DNA from: Sphingobacterium mizutaii
GTDB taxonomy: Bacteria; Bacteroidota; Bacteroidia; Sphingobacteriales; Sphingobacteriaceae
DNA: 64,000 nucleotides
Direction: 5' to 3'
Assembly (NCBI RefSeq): GCF_900187125.1
Contig: NZ_LT906468.1
Coordinates: 558,001-622,000, forward strand
Shown: one piece after another, positions 44,550-54,573 of the stretch
How positions within the stretch are numbered: position 1 is the first letter of the stretch
Layout: each line of letters starts with the position of its first letter
Position numbers and translations under genes: made by a program
The notes under the pieces: generated by a model
Told to the model about the DNA's origin: nothing
Seen by the model: only the letters and a program-made list of their open reading frames with translations
Database searches by the model: none

Positions 44550-46063
44550 TGTTCAAAAGCTTTATCGCCCAAAACGGTACGGATGTAAGGGCTTGTGTCC
44601 AACAATTCGTTCGTAATTCTATCCACCACCGTGATGATGTTCTCCGCATTGAATCCTATGTACAGGGTCACTGAACAGAGGATCAGGATCGGTCCCACCA
44701 ACAGTATTTTCTTAAACAAAGGCTGATCATGGAATTTATCCTCCACAACCACCCCGTTAGGTACATCTTTCCAGAAAACATCTGCCCACATCTTGGCTAT
44801 CACGTACATGGTCACCAAACTTCCGATGATCAATGCTGCGATAAAGAAGTATTGCTTATCCACAAAGGCTTCTTGGAAAAGGTAAATCTTTGGCCAAAAT
44901 CCTGAAAGTGGAGGTATGCCGACCAAGGAAAACAGGACCAAAGCGATCATCAACGATATCAACGGATAATCTTTGTATAAGCCACCTAGTTTTTTCATGT
45001 CCATGCTGCCACGAACCAAACGGATATAGCCCGCAATCAAGAACATATTGGTCTTGACCATGATGTCGTGGATCAGGTAGAACACAGTCCCCATTAGGGC
45101 GATCTTGGTAAACATGGCTATACCACCTAGCATAAAGCCGATATGGCAGACGATCAGATAAGAAAACATCCTTCTGATATTGGTCTTGATCAATGCGCCA
45201 AATGCTCCCGTCAATACTGTCAAAACAGCCAGAACCATAAAGAGGTTTCTGGTAAAATCATCTGGTATAAAGATCAGGCTGAATACCCTTAATATAGCGT
45301 AGATACCTAATTTAGTCAATAAACCACCAAAAGTCGCCGCAACGGCAGAGGGTGGAGTATGGTAAGATGAAGGTAACCAATAGTACAAGGGGAATACTGC
45401 CGATTTGATTCCAAATCCTAATATAAAGAAGATTGATGTAATGCCCACCAGCGCTTTATTATCAAAATCCCTGATCTTGAGGGAAAGGTCCGCCATGTTC
45501 AATGAACCTGTGATACCATACAGGATCCCAATTCCAGTCAGGAAGAAGGTAGAAGCCAAAATATTCATGGCCATGTATTTCACGGCGCCTTCCAATTGCG
45601 CTTTTCTACCGCCCAAGGTCATCAAGACAAAGGAAGAGATAATGACTACCTCAAACCAAACATACAGGTTAAAGATATCACCGGTCAAAAACGCCCCATT
45701 CAAACCCATCAAAAGGAAATGAAAGATAGGGAAGTAGCCATACAGCATCCTTTGCCTACTTAATCCAACGGATGAAAAAATGGAAACGGCAAAACCAGCT
45801 ATGGAGGTCAGTAAGACCATCGTAGTGCTCAGCATATCCGCGACGAATACAATCCCAAAGGGAGGTTCCCAATTGGAGGCATTCATGTGCAGGGATCCCT
45901 CGGAATAGACCTTAGCAAATAAACGAATGGCAATCAGCAAGCCTATAAACGCACCGCCAACGCTCAAAAAACGCTGTGAAACAGTCTTTCGCCAAGCAAT
46001 CAGTTGTATGATTGCCGTAAAAAGATGTATGAATACAGGGGCTAAAATATGGTTGTCGATCAT
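44546..46063 (-). CDS. mrpD: Mrp-type Na+/H+ antiporter subunit D
   Basis: A 505-residue, 14-helix proton-pumping-type subunit related to complex I NuoM/NuoN. The antiporter-core signature is present (FEVVIISSFVLMTLGG near 137, VFPLYYWLPSSYHTPPSAVA near 228, then LTKLGIYAILRVFSLI and a conserved Lys/Glu pair). It and MrpA form the ion-translocating modules. It overlaps mrpC and mrpE by 4 bp each. Confidence 0.95.
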   Translation of the reverse strand: MIDNHILAPVFIHLFTAIIQLIAWRKTVSQRFLSVGGAFIGLLIAIRLFAKVYSEGSLHMNASNWEPPFGIVFVADMLSTTMVLLTSIAGFAVSIFSSVGLSRQRMLYGYFPIFHFLLMGLNGAFLTGDIFNLYVWFEVVIISSFVLMTLGGRKAQLEGAVKYMAMNILASTFFLTGIGILYGITGSLNMADLSLKIRDFDNKALVGITSIFFILGFGIKSAVFPLYYWLPSSYHTPPSAVAATFGGLLTKLGIYAILRVFSLIFIPDDFTRNLFMVLAVLTVLTGAFGALIKTNIRRMFSYLIVCHIGFMLGGIAMFTKIALMGTVFYLIHDIMVKTNMFLIAGYIRLVRGSMDMKKLGGLYKDYPLISLMIALVLFSLVGIPPLSGFWPKIYLFQEAFVDKQYFFIAALIIGSLVTMYVIAKMWADVFWKDVPNGVVVEDKFHDQPLFKKILLVGPILILCSVTLYIGFNAENIITVVDRITNELLDTSPYIRTVLGDKAFEQ

Positions 46064-46416
46064 ATATCTTCTTCTTCCGGCGTGTTTAAATCATCTAAAT
46101 CATCTGTGTCCACTAAAGCATAAACACGTTTTAACAATACAATGGCAAAGGCTGTCAATGCGAAGCTGATGACAATTGCCGTCAAAATCAAGGCTTGCGG
46201 AATAGGGTCTGCATAGGCATCTTGGAAAACATTATGCTGTGAATCAATCACCGGAGGCTTCCCTTTGGTAATCGAACCTAAAAGAAAGATCAAGATGTTT
46301 GTTCCATTTCCCAAGAGCATTATCCCCAACAAGAGCTTGACCATGCTCCTCCGAAGGATCAAATAAACCCCGGCAGCATATAAAAAACCTAAAACGAGTA
46401 CTAACAGTAATTCCAT
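46060..46416 (-). CDS. mrpC: Mrp-type Na+/H+ antiporter subunit C
   Basis: A 118-residue three-helix subunit homologous to NuoK. FLYAAGVYLILRRSMVKLLL near 11, GNGTNILIFLLG near 37 and ADPIPQALILTAIVISFALT near 70 are standard. A C-terminal acidic tail (DTDDLDDLNTPEEED) is present. It starts 3 nt after mrpB and overlaps mrpD by 4 bp. Confidence 0.95.
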   Translation of the reverse strand: MELLLVLVLGFLYAAGVYLILRRSMVKLLLGIMLLGNGTNILIFLLGSITKGKPPVIDSQHNVFQDAYADPIPQALILTAIVISFALTAFAIVLLKRVYALVDTDDLDDLNTPEEEDI

Positions 46417-46419
46417 CTA

Positions 46420-46833
46420 TTAATCCTTTGTCAGTGAAATAGTGAATAAAATAGTTAATACAACTCCTATCACGACTAGGTAAACCCCTAGGTCAAAAAA
46501 TAAAGCCGATCCGATCATCCCGATAACCGGAATCTTTTCCTCCCACCATAATCCTGTCATGGGTGGCAATCCAAAAAAGGTAGGCATCACCACGGCAACC
46601 GCCGATATACCCAATCCTATCGGAATCAGGGACAAAGGTTTCCTTCCCAATATCTTCATGGTGGCTTCCGTACCATTTGCAAAGCTGTGCAATACGAAGG
46701 CAATGGAAGCTACTAAGCCCCCAACAAATCCTCCTCCAGGGTAATAATGCCCCCTTAACAACAGAAAGAAAGAGAATAATAGTAAGATGGGTAACAGGTA
46801 TCTGGTAGCTGTCTGTAATATTATACTGCGCAT
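46420..46833 (-). CDS. mrpB: Mrp-type Na+/H+ antiporter subunit B
   Basis: A 137-residue subunit with four helices. [19 protein letters not shown] near 24 is the MnhB signature, followed by [19 protein letters not shown] and a C-terminal [19 protein letters not shown]. It starts 4 nt after mrpA. It is a separate gene here and not fused to mrpA, as in group 1 Mrp operons. Confidence 0.94.
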   Translation of the reverse strand: MRSIILQTATRYLLPILLLFSFFLLLRGHYYPGGGFVGGLVASIAFVLHSFANGTEATMKILGRKPLSLIPIGLGISAVAVVMPTFFGLPPMTGLWWEEKIPVIGMIGSALFFDLGVYLVVIGVVLTILFTISLTKD

Positions 46834-46837
46834 GTTC

Positions 46838-49147
46838 TTATTCCTTTTCTGAAGATTTTAATCTCAATTTCAATAAACTGTACACTCCTAATGCGGCAAT
46901 CCCCAGTACCACGGTTTCAAACATGGTGTCAATTCCTCGGAAATCTGCCAAGATCAAGTTGACCACATTCTTTCCCTTTGCCAAAATATAGGCATTCTCG
47001 CCATAGAAATCACTGGTTTCCGTTTTTATCGGTTCATAAAGTACTTTCAAGGCAATAATGGAAAGGATAGCGCCAAAGCCTAGGGCAACAATGCTATCGC
47101 GGTATCTTTCCCTTTTCGAAGCAAGGTTCAAGAAACTTGGTAATTTATATAGGACCAATACAAAAAGTACGGTACTCAAGGTATCAATGGTAAACTGGGT
47201 CATGGCCAAATCCGGCGCACTGTAGAACACATACATCAAACAGATACAATAGCCTATGACACTCATCGCCACCACCGAGGTCAATCGGGAAGGGGTGGAG
47301 ATCACAATGACTAATGCCCCCAAAAGGATGATTACCACCGCAACCTCATAAATAGTCAATGGAGTTAGGTTGTCAAAATCAATTTGGATAGGGCCACTTT
47401 GCCAAAGCTTGTATATCAATAAAGCTTCCGCAAATAAGATGATCTTCATGTGATAAGACCTTAAATAGCCATTATGGAAGAAATTGCTGAACCAATCGGC
47501 AAAGCGTACAATATCATTGGAATAGCCTGTGATTATCCGTTGCGGAGATATCCTGTCTAGACTTTCCACCCGTTTTACTTTTGCCTCGCTTGGTTTATTG
47601 ATGAAGTATACAAAGGTACCAGCCCCTAGCGTGGCCAAGCTTAAGATCAATACGGTATTGAATCCATGCCAGATCGCCAAATGCATTTCCGTATCTCCGC
47701 CAAAGATTGAATTAGCGGTTTGATAACTCAGGAAGTTTCCGGCAACTCCAGGGATCAATCCGAAAATTAAACCTAATGAGGCCAAGATCAAAGGTGGGAT
47801 CCACATGGACTTATAGGGCAGGTGCAATTTCTCATAAGCAGCTGGAAGCTCTCCGAAGAAGGGTTTGATTCCGGCCATAAACCCTGCTGCAACTAAGCAG
47901 ACATTGGTGGCAACGGCTATTATCGTCAATATTAATATCCAGTTTTCCTTTGCGTGTAAGGTCGCTTCATAGATCAGATCCTTACCGATAAAACCAAAGG
48001 TCGATGGCAGTCCTGCACTGCTCAGAGCAGCTAGACCTGCAGCTAGTGCAACTGGTCCCAATACTTTCTTTAAACCTGAAAGTTTCGTGATATCCCTTGT
48101 GCCTGTTTCGTGATCGATGATTCCCGTAACCAGAAACAGGGTAGCTTTATACAGGGCATGCACCAAGATAAATACACTGGCGGCAATAACAGCCTCTTTC
48201 GTGCCGACGCCTAATAAAAACACCAGCATACCTAAGGCTGAAATGGTGGTATAGGCCAAGATGGATTTCAAATCTATCCGGAAAAGTGAATGGATGGCGG
48301 AATATAACATGGTAAATCCACCTACACCCATCAAGGTATAGCTCCATAATTCCGTTCCGCTCAACACCGGGAAAAACCTAGCTAAAAGATAAATCCCTGC
48401 TTTTACCATCGTGGCAGAATGCAGGTATGCCGAAACTGGAGTAGGGGCCTTCATGGCTCCGGGCAACCAAAAATGGAATGGAAACTGTGCCGACTTGGTA
48501 AATGCACCTATAAAAATCAGGAATAGGATCAATGGATATTGGGGATGGTTCAAAATGACATCCCGATATTCTATTAATTCTGAAATCCTGAAGGTTCCTG
48601 CTACATTTCCAATCAACACTAGGCCGGCAAGGAGGAAGAATCCGCCCATCCCGGTAATGGTCAGCGCCGTCATGGCACTTTTTCGGGAGGCCTCTTGGTC
48701 ATTGTTGAATCCGATCAGGAAAAATGAACTGATACTGGTCAATTCCCAAAAGATAAATAGCAAAAAGATATTATCAGAAAGGACCAAACCCAACATGGCC
48801 GACATAAAAAGATAGAGATATCCAAAAAATCGGTCATAATAGGGGTGTCCTTTGAGGTAAGTCCGGGCATAAAAGAAGATTCCGCAGCCAATTCCGGTAA
48901 TCAACAAGCAAAACAAAAGGGATAAACCATCTAACCTGAGGTTGAAGTCGACCCCTAGGGATGGAACCCAGCTGATTTCTTGGAAAAAATTTGATCCCGC
49001 AGCGATTTTCGGGATATATCCCATATAATAAATAAATAAGGCTGTGGGAATAAGCGGAATGAGGATGCTCCAAGATGATTTAAGCTTTTTGCCAAATGGA
49101 ATGAGCAAAATCGAAGAAATCAAACCTAGAAGTATCGTAAATAACAT
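46838..49147 (-). CDS. mrpA: Mrp-type Na+/H+ antiporter subunit A
   Basis: A 769-residue NuoL-like subunit. The antiporter core (about 60-420) has [18 protein letters not shown] near 132, [20 protein letters not shown] near 217 and [18 protein letters not shown] near 244. A long C-terminal part carries a DUF4040-like block ([20 protein letters not shown] near 637) and an MbhE-like block ([20 protein letters not shown] near 740). It is the first gene of the A-B-C-D-E-F-G operon, which exports Na+ in exchange for H+ and supports salt and alkali tolerance. Confidence 0.96.
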   Translation of the reverse strand: MLFTILLGLISSILLIPFGKKLKSSWSILIPLIPTALFIYYMGYIPKIAAGSNFFQEISWVPSLGVDFNLRLDGLSLLFCLLITGIGCGIFFYARTYLKGHPYYDRFFGYLYLFMSAMLGLVLSDNIFLLFIFWELTSISSFFLIGFNNDQEASRKSAMTALTITGMGGFFLLAGLVLIGNVAGTFRISELIEYRDVILNHPQYPLILFLIFIGAFTKSAQFPFHFWLPGAMKAPTPVSAYLHSATMVKAGIYLLARFFPVLSGTELWSYTLMGVGGFTMLYSAIHSLFRIDLKSILAYTTISALGMLVFLLGVGTKEAVIAASVFILVHALYKATLFLVTGIIDHETGTRDITKLSGLKKVLGPVALAAGLAALSSAGLPSTFGFIGKDLIYEATLHAKENWILILTIIAVATNVCLVAAGFMAGIKPFFGELPAAYEKLHLPYKSMWIPPLILASLGLIFGLIPGVAGNFLSYQTANSIFGGDTEMHLAIWHGFNTVLILSLATLGAGTFVYFINKPSEAKVKRVESLDRISPQRIITGYSNDIVRFADWFSNFFHNGYLRSYHMKIILFAEALLIYKLWQSGPIQIDFDNLTPLTIYEVAVVIILLGALVIVISTPSRLTSVVAMSVIGYCICLMYVFYSAPDLAMTQFTIDTLSTVLFVLVLYKLPSFLNLASKRERYRDSIVALGFGAILSIIALKVLYEPIKTETSDFYGENAYILAKGKNVVNLILADFRGIDTMFETVVLGIAALGVYSLLKLRLKSSEKE

Positions 49148-49240
49148 GCGCGCTCTCTTAAAGAATTAATGGGATTCGGCTAAAAATAATAAAAAACAGG
49201 CATTTTTCTCGCTATAATTAAGAGAAAACATGATGAAATT

Positions 49241-49272
49241 CAAAAATAATTCCATTAAGCCAATTCCTCAAA
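49241..49272 (-). promoter_or_regulatory. Promoter of the mrp operon
   Basis: On the minus strand TTTG (49272-49269), a 20-nt spacer and TATTTTTG (49248-49241) fit the Bacteroidetes consensus. The leader of about 90 nt has a small hairpin (GAGAAAA/TTTTCTC complement at 49222-49228 and 49204-49210). Confidence 0.6.
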
Positions 49273-49368
49273 AATCAACAGGAATATTTATGTCCCTCTA
49301 TAAAAACATATACTTTCAATAAAAATCGCCTTTTCTTTCTAAATTTAGATAATCAACTTTTAATCATT

Positions 49369-50454
49369 ATGAATTTAAAATCTATTTCAGTGCTCTCCAC
49401 TTTACTGGCTCTGCTATTGTTTTCGCAGCAATTAATTGCACAGCAAAGTTATGTTAAGCCCAAACTTACAAACAGCAAATCCTGGTCTTTGGTTTTGATC
49501 CCAGATCCCCAGACCTATGTCAAATACGACCGCAATGTGGGAATATTAAACCTGATGACCTCTTGGGTCCGAGAGAATGCCGATTCCCTAAATACTCAAT
49601 TCGTGCTATGCACAGGAGATTTGGTGGAACAGAATGACCTTTTGAACCCTGATACCAAGGCTGCCAACCAAAATAGCAAACAGCAATGGACCAATACCAG
49701 TGAGGCATTCCGTAAATTAGATAACCGCGTGCCCTATGTTTTGGCCACTGGAAACCACGATTATGGCCATGTCAGTGCAGAGTATAGGGCTACGCAATAC
49801 GATAAGTATTTCTCCCCAGAGCAAAATGGATTCAATGCCAAGGCTTTGCGGGAGGTAGGACCAAGCTTGAACGGCAACTCATCGGCTGTCAATGCTGTCT
49901 ATGAGTTTGAAACTCCGCATCCAAAGAAACTATTGGTGATGGTCCTTGAATTTGCACCAAGAAATGAAGTGCTGGCTTGGGCAAAGAAAACCTTGGATCA
50001 ACAGAAATATGAAAATCATGATGTCATTTTGTTGACCCATACTTATTTGGACAGCAAAAGCAACCACATCCAAAAAGAAGGGTACAAGATCGAAGATGCG
50101 AACTATGGAGCTGCTGTCTTTGAAAAACTGGTGAAGCCTTCCAAAAATATCCGAATGGTGTTCTCTGGCCATATTGGTGACCCTGATAATTTCGATGGGC
50201 ACATAGGGTTCAGACAGGACAAGAACGCTGCCGGTAAAACCGTAAGCCAGATGACCTTCAATGCCCAGGCGATGGGTGGGGGATGGTTCGGTAATGGTGG
50301 CGATGGCTGGTTGAGATATCTGGAATTCCTTCCGGATGGCAAGACTGTAAAAGTGAAAACCTTTTCGCCGCTTTTTGCGATCTCTCCAGCAACTCAAAAC
50401 CTAGCTTACAAGACTGAAAAAAATCAAGAATTTCAATTTTCACTGGAAGATTGA
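49369..50454 (+). CDS. Secreted metallophosphoesterase
   Basis: A 361-residue calcineurin-like phosphoesterase with a signal peptide (ending LIAQ). Metal-binding motifs are LVLIPDPQTY near 42 (D-P-Q replacing the usual DxH), FVLCTGDLVEQND near 77, ATGNHDYG near 123, LLTHTYLDS near 222 and FSGHIGDP near 262. The family covers periplasmic phosphatases and nucleotidases; the substrate is not evident. Monocistronic, converging with acs. Confidence 0.88.
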   Translation: MNLKSISVLSTLLALLLFSQQLIAQQSYVKPKLTNSKSWSLVLIPDPQTYVKYDRNVGILNLMTSWVRENADSLNTQFVLCTGDLVEQNDLLNPDTKAANQNSKQQWTNTSEAFRKLDNRVPYVLATGNHDYGHVSAEYRATQYDKYFSPEQNGFNAKALREVGPSLNGNSSAVNAVYEFETPHPKKLLVMVLEFAPRNEVLAWAKKTLDQQKYENHDVILLTHTYLDSKSNHIQKEGYKIEDANYGAAVFEKLVKPSKNIRMVFSGHIGDPDNFDGHIGFRQDKNAAGKTVSQMTFNAQAMGGGWFGNGGDGWLRYLEFLPDGKTVKVKTFSPLFAISPATQNLAYKTEKNQEFQFSLED

Positions 50455-50494
50455 TTCGAATTTCCTGACCACTTGGCTTCGGGTCTTGCTTTGA

Positions 50495-50542
50495 CCTCAT
50501 TCGAGACATATTCGGAAAATTCGGAATGTGTCTCGAATGAGG
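50495..50542. repeat. Palindromic intergenic element, copy B
   Basis: A 19-bp inverted repeat with one T-G mismatch (arms 50495-50513 and 50524-50542, core CATTCGAGACATATTC) around a 10-nt loop. It shares about 25 of 26 bases with copy A at 21458-21483 (ATTCGAGRCATATTCGGAAA), so it is a dispersed repeat. Confidence 0.8.
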
Positions 50543-50620
50543 TTAAAATATAAACCAGGATTTTTCTAAAAAATTAGCCAGAACATTTTTCTAATTCAAG
50601 ACACCCAAAATGGACATAAA

Positions 50621-50659
50621 AAAAATGGAGCTTCCTTTAAGAGAAAGCTCCATTTTTTT
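50621..50659. terminator. Terminator between the phosphoesterase and acs
   Basis: AAAAAATGGAGCTT (50621-50634) and AAGCTCCATTTTTT (50646-50659) form a 14-bp stem with an 11-nt loop. Both flanks are A/T runs, so it can end either convergent transcript. Confidence 0.88.
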
Positions 50660-50688
50660 ATGGAATTCTTATTCGTAAATCTTGGAGA

Positions 50689-52605
50689 TTATTTCTTCAT
50701 TTCTTTAGCTCCTTCGATAATCGCTTCCACGACGGTAGGATCTTGAAGGGTTGAGGTATCGCCTAGATTGCTTAATTCGCCTTCAGCAACCTTACGCAGG
50801 ATTCTGCGCATGATTTTTCCAGATCTTGTTTTAGGAAGGTCTGTTACGAATTGGATAATATCTGGTTTTGCAATCGCTCCGATGATACGGGTTACGGTTT
50901 GCAAGATATCTTGTCTTGTTTTTTCGGCATCGATATGGTGATTGGCAATCACGTAAGCGTAGATTCCTTGCCCCTTAACTGGGTGCGGATAACCTACGAT
51001 CGCTGACTCAACCACATCCGAGTGCATATTGATGGCATTTTCAACCTCAGCCGTTCCGATACGGTGTCCGGATACGTTCAATACATCATCCACACGGCCG
51101 GTAATACGGTAGTATCCTTCAGGGCTGCGGTAACATCCGTCGCCAGTGAAGTACATATCTTGGTAGGTAGAGAAATAAGTTTGTCTACAACGTTCATGGT
51201 CGCCCCAAGTCGTACGCAACATACCTGGCCAAGGGAACTTGATACATAAGTTGCCCGATACATCATTTCCTTTGATTTCTTCTCCGTTTTCATCCATTAA
51301 GCACGGCTGAATACCAGGAAGTGGTAGCATCGCATAGCCTGGGATTTCTTTTGTAATACCTGCAATCGGTGTAATTAAGTGTCCACCGTTTTCAGTCTGC
51401 CACCAGGTATCCACGATTGGGCATTTACCATGACCAACTTTATCATGGTACCAGTTCCAAGCTTCCTCATTGATTGGCTCACCAACGGTTCCTAAAACAC
51501 GAAGGGAAGAAAGATCTTTTCCTTCCAGGAAGTCATCGCCAAATGCCATCAAAGAACGGATAGCTGTTGGAGCGGTGTACAAGATATTGACTTTATATTT
51601 ATCGACGATATCCCAGAATCGACTTGCATCTGGGTAGGTCGGGATTCCTTCAAACATCAATGAAGTTGCGCCTTGCGAGAGCGGTCCATAAACGATATAA
51701 CTGTGACCGGTAATCCAACCGATGTCTGCTGTACAGAAGAAAACTTCTCCCGGTTGGTATTGGAAGGTATTTGCAAAGGTATAGCCGGTGTAGACCATAT
51801 ATCCAGCTGTGCTATGCACCACACCCTTGGGTTTGCCGGTAGAACCAGATGTGTAAAGGATGAACAAAGTATCTTCAGCGTCCATCTCTTCAGCAGGACA
51901 TGCCGGATTTCCTTGTGTCTCTACTTTCTTGATCTCATCTTCCCACCATACGTCACGGCCTTTGATCATGGAAACAGGGGTACGGGTACGGGTTAATACG
52001 ATTACCTTTTCTACGGTATCACATTGCATCAATGCATCATCTACGATAGATTTCAGTTCCAATATTTTTTGGCCACGGAAACCGCCGTCGGAGGTAATGA
52101 CCAATTTACATTCTGCATCATTGATCCGGTCAGCGATAGATCGAGCAGAGAATCCACCGAATACCACATTGTGGATTGCACCGATACGCGCACATGCCAA
52201 TACAGCAATGACCAATTCAGGTACCATCGGTAAATAGATACATACACGGTCACCTTTGCGGATATTGTTGTTCTTCAGAACATTGGCAAACTGCTCAACT
52301 TTTTGTAATAATTGTTTATAGGTCAGGATACGGTGAGCCTCATTGGGATCGTTAGGTTCCCAGATAATGGCCGGTTGATCTCCTAATTTATAGATATGAC
52401 GATCTAAACAGTTCTCTGTAATATTAAGTTTTGCACCCTCAAACCAATTGATGTCTGGATCTCTAAAGTTCCAGTTCAATACATTGTTCCATTTTCTTTT
52501 CCAAAAGAAATGGTCTGCCACATCACTCCAAAACGCTTCGGGTTCTTCTACACTCCTTTTGTAAGCTTCTTGATACTCCTCAAAAGATTTAAGCTGAAAA
52601 TTCAT
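50689..52605 (-). CDS. acs: Acetyl-CoA synthetase
   Basis: A 638-residue AMP-forming acetate:CoA ligase. The ATP/AMP-binding loop is TSGSTGKPKGVVHS near 253, the acetate pocket region is DIGWITGHSY near 294, WWQTENGGH near 398 and the hinge region DDVLNVSGHRIGTAE near 508. The C-terminal PKTRSGKIMRRILR near 592 has the conserved lysine that can be acetylated. It activates acetate for gluconeogenic or respiratory growth. Monocistronic, with a terminator on the 3' side. Confidence 0.97.
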   Translation of the reverse strand: MNFQLKSFEEYQEAYKRSVEEPEAFWSDVADHFFWKRKWNNVLNWNFRDPDINWFEGAKLNITENCLDRHIYKLGDQPAIIWEPNDPNEAHRILTYKQLLQKVEQFANVLKNNNIRKGDRVCIYLPMVPELVIAVLACARIGAIHNVVFGGFSARSIADRINDAECKLVITSDGGFRGQKILELKSIVDDALMQCDTVEKVIVLTRTRTPVSMIKGRDVWWEDEIKKVETQGNPACPAEEMDAEDTLFILYTSGSTGKPKGVVHSTAGYMVYTGYTFANTFQYQPGEVFFCTADIGWITGHSYIVYGPLSQGATSLMFEGIPTYPDASRFWDIVDKYKVNILYTAPTAIRSLMAFGDDFLEGKDLSSLRVLGTVGEPINEEAWNWYHDKVGHGKCPIVDTWWQTENGGHLITPIAGITKEIPGYAMLPLPGIQPCLMDENGEEIKGNDVSGNLCIKFPWPGMLRTTWGDHERCRQTYFSTYQDMYFTGDGCYRSPEGYYRITGRVDDVLNVSGHRIGTAEVENAINMHSDVVESAIVGYPHPVKGQGIYAYVIANHHIDAEKTRQDILQTVTRIIGAIAKPDIIQFVTDLPKTRSGKIMRRILRKVAEGELSNLGDTSTLQDPTVVEAIIEGAKEMKK

Positions 52606-52785
52606 CTTTTTTTTAAAAATTATAGGTCTACATTATCTTTACATCAGGAAAATTATTTATTTCGGTCAATTAGTTATTGAATGCGGAAAAAACAAGAACC
52701 TGTTTAGCTAATTTAATTTTTTTTCGATTGAAATACTAATTTTTGTAGGCTAGGAACAAATATTGAGAGCAATTGTTAGGTTACC

Positions 52786-53673
52786 ATGACAAGCGTTTTA
52801 AAAAGGATATACTACTTTTTGGTTCATACGAATCTACTGATTGCCTTGGCAGCGGTGGCCCAATGTGCCTTGACCTATTATATCCTTCAATTCCCTGTCA
52901 ACAATGATATCCTGATCATTGAAGGTGCTACCACCTTGCTGCTTTATAACCTGAGCTTGTACCTGTCCTTGCCAAAAGACCCCAGTAAATCGCCATTCCA
53001 GCGTACTCGATGGATCGGAAAGAATATGTGGCTTTTTTGGTTATTGAGTGGACTGTCTGTTTTGGTCACAGTTTGGACTTTGTTACATGTCCACATCCTG
53101 ACCTTGTTTTTTCTGGGCTTTATTGGAGCGATGAGTTTGGCCTATGCCGTTCCATTGATTAAGATAAATGACAGATGGGTAGGGATGCGGCAGATTCCCG
53201 GACTTAAGGTTTTTTATATTGCCTTAGTCTGGTCTTTAAGTAGTGTGGGACTTCCCGTGGTTGAGCTATTCGCCAATGGAGAGCAAATTGATTGGTATGC
53301 TGCCAACTATTTAGGCTTGGTAAAAATAGTGTTCTTGGTACTCTGTACCTTGCCTTTTGATATCAGGGATTTTGAGCAGGATAGCTTATACAACCTGAAG
53401 ACGGTGCCGATCTTATTGGGAAAACAAAGAGCGATTAATTTATCCTATGGAATAGGGGTGTTTCACCTGATCCTGATTCTGCTTTCTCCAAATACTTGGG
53501 GGGTAAAAATAGGTTTATTGATTACGACCATCCTGATCCTGATCATGTTCCGGATCATTATCTTTTCAAAAGAAAAGCACTATCACCATGTCTATCTCTT
53601 AGACTTGGCATTAGTGCTTCAATGGTTCTTTGTTTGGCTATTGATACTCGTAAGCAATAACCTTGTCGGCTAA
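52786..53673 (+). CDS. UbiA-like membrane protein
   Basis: A 295-residue protein with eight or nine predicted helices, organised like UbiA prenyltransferases. The second Asp-rich motif is intact as DIRDFEQDSLYNLKTVP near 207, but the first (NDxxDxxxD) is not visible; its place holds YNLSLYLSLPKDPSKSPF near 56. It may be a degenerate or divergent prenyltransferase, or a transport-like relative. The last 36 bp overlap the 3' end of the convergent dehydrogenase gene. Confidence 0.7.
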   Translation: MTSVLKRIYYFLVHTNLLIALAAVAQCALTYYILQFPVNNDILIIEGATTLLLYNLSLYLSLPKDPSKSPFQRTRWIGKNMWLFWLLSGLSVLVTVWTLLHVHILTLFFLGFIGAMSLAYAVPLIKINDRWVGMRQIPGLKVFYIALVWSLSSVGLPVVELFANGEQIDWYAANYLGLVKIVFLVLCTLPFDIRDFEQDSLYNLKTVPILLGKQRAINLSYGIGVFHLILILLSPNTWGVKIGLLITTILILIMFRIIIFSKEKHYHHVYLLDLALVLQWFFVWLLILVSNNLVG

Positions 53674-54564
53674 TACTTCAGAGAGCTTATAGTAACTTTC
53701 GAAGGTCCAACCGGCAACATGTGGGCTCAATAAGACATTGTCCCTTTTGATCAGGTCCTCATACCAAGCTTCCTCTGCCAAGGCCGGAAATTTTTCAACA
53801 GGCAACACATCAAATGCTGCCGCAATAATCTTCCCTTCATCCAATTTCTTCAATACTGCAGGGATTTTCACGATTCCGCCGCGAGCACCCATCAAAAAGA
53901 AGATCGGTTTCCTGAAATGGAATAGATATTCATCATCCACCATGCCTCGAGTTTCACGCGTCAATGGAATATGGAAGCTCAATACATCGGCTCTACGTAC
54001 CACTTCTTCCATGGAGACCTCAGTGGCATATAAATCGGAAAAGCCGGTTTTATACTTATCATAAGCGATGACTTTCACATCAAAACCAGATAATTTTTTA
54101 GCCATGGCTTGACCATTGTGACCATATCCGATTAGTGCTACGGTTTTTCCCTTCAGCTCATGGCCTCGGTTTTCTTCTCTTTTCCATTCGCCCGATCGAA
54201 CTTCTCTATCGCCACGGTTGAGGTTGTTCATCAGGCTCAGAAGCATACCGATCATGTGCTCGCCTACAGCATCGCGATTCCCTTCATTGGCAGGGATCAA
54301 TTTGATGCCCTTGCTGTTGGCATAAGCTTCATCAATATTGTCCATTCCGGCCCCTGCTCTTCCGATCATCTTGAGGTTGGGATTGAGATCTATGAATTCC
54401 TTGTCCACTTGGAATTTGGAACGTATGATCAGGCCATCATAATCAACAATGGCTTTTTCAGCATCCGCTCTGCTGAAGTCGGGTTGGTAGGAATAGGCAA
54501 TTGCAGCGCGACCTAATTTCTGCAATAGAACTTCGTGTATATCGTCTACTATTAAAATATTCAT
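53638..54564 (-). CDS. D-2-hydroxyacid dehydrogenase (NAD)
   Basis: A 308-residue dehydrogenase of the phosphoglycerate/lactate family. The NAD loop is ALIGYGHNG at 143-151. Catalytic residues fit Arg228 (GARGGIV), Glu257 (DVLPVEKF) and His282 (SPHVAGW). GRAGAGMDNID near 69 is standard. The substrate may be 3-phosphoglycerate or another D-2-hydroxyacid; no ACT domain is present. It lies downstream of a FAD monooxygenase and rsmA in one leftward operon, which does not reveal the substrate. Confidence 0.9.
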   Translation of the reverse strand: MNILIVDDIHEVLLQKLGRAAIAYSYQPDFSRADAEKAIVDYDGLIIRSKFQVDKEFIDLNPNLKMIGRAGAGMDNIDEAYANSKGIKLIPANEGNRDAVGEHMIGMLLSLMNNLNRGDREVRSGEWKREENRGHELKGKTVALIGYGHNGQAMAKKLSGFDVKVIAYDKYKTGFSDLYATEVSMEEVVRRADVLSFHIPLTRETRGMVDDEYLFHFRKPIFFLMGARGGIVKIPAVLKKLDEGKIIAAAFDVLPVEKFPALAEEAWYEDLIKRDNVLLSPHVAGWTFESYYKLSEVLADKVIAYEYQ

Positions 54565-54573
54565 AAGAATGCA

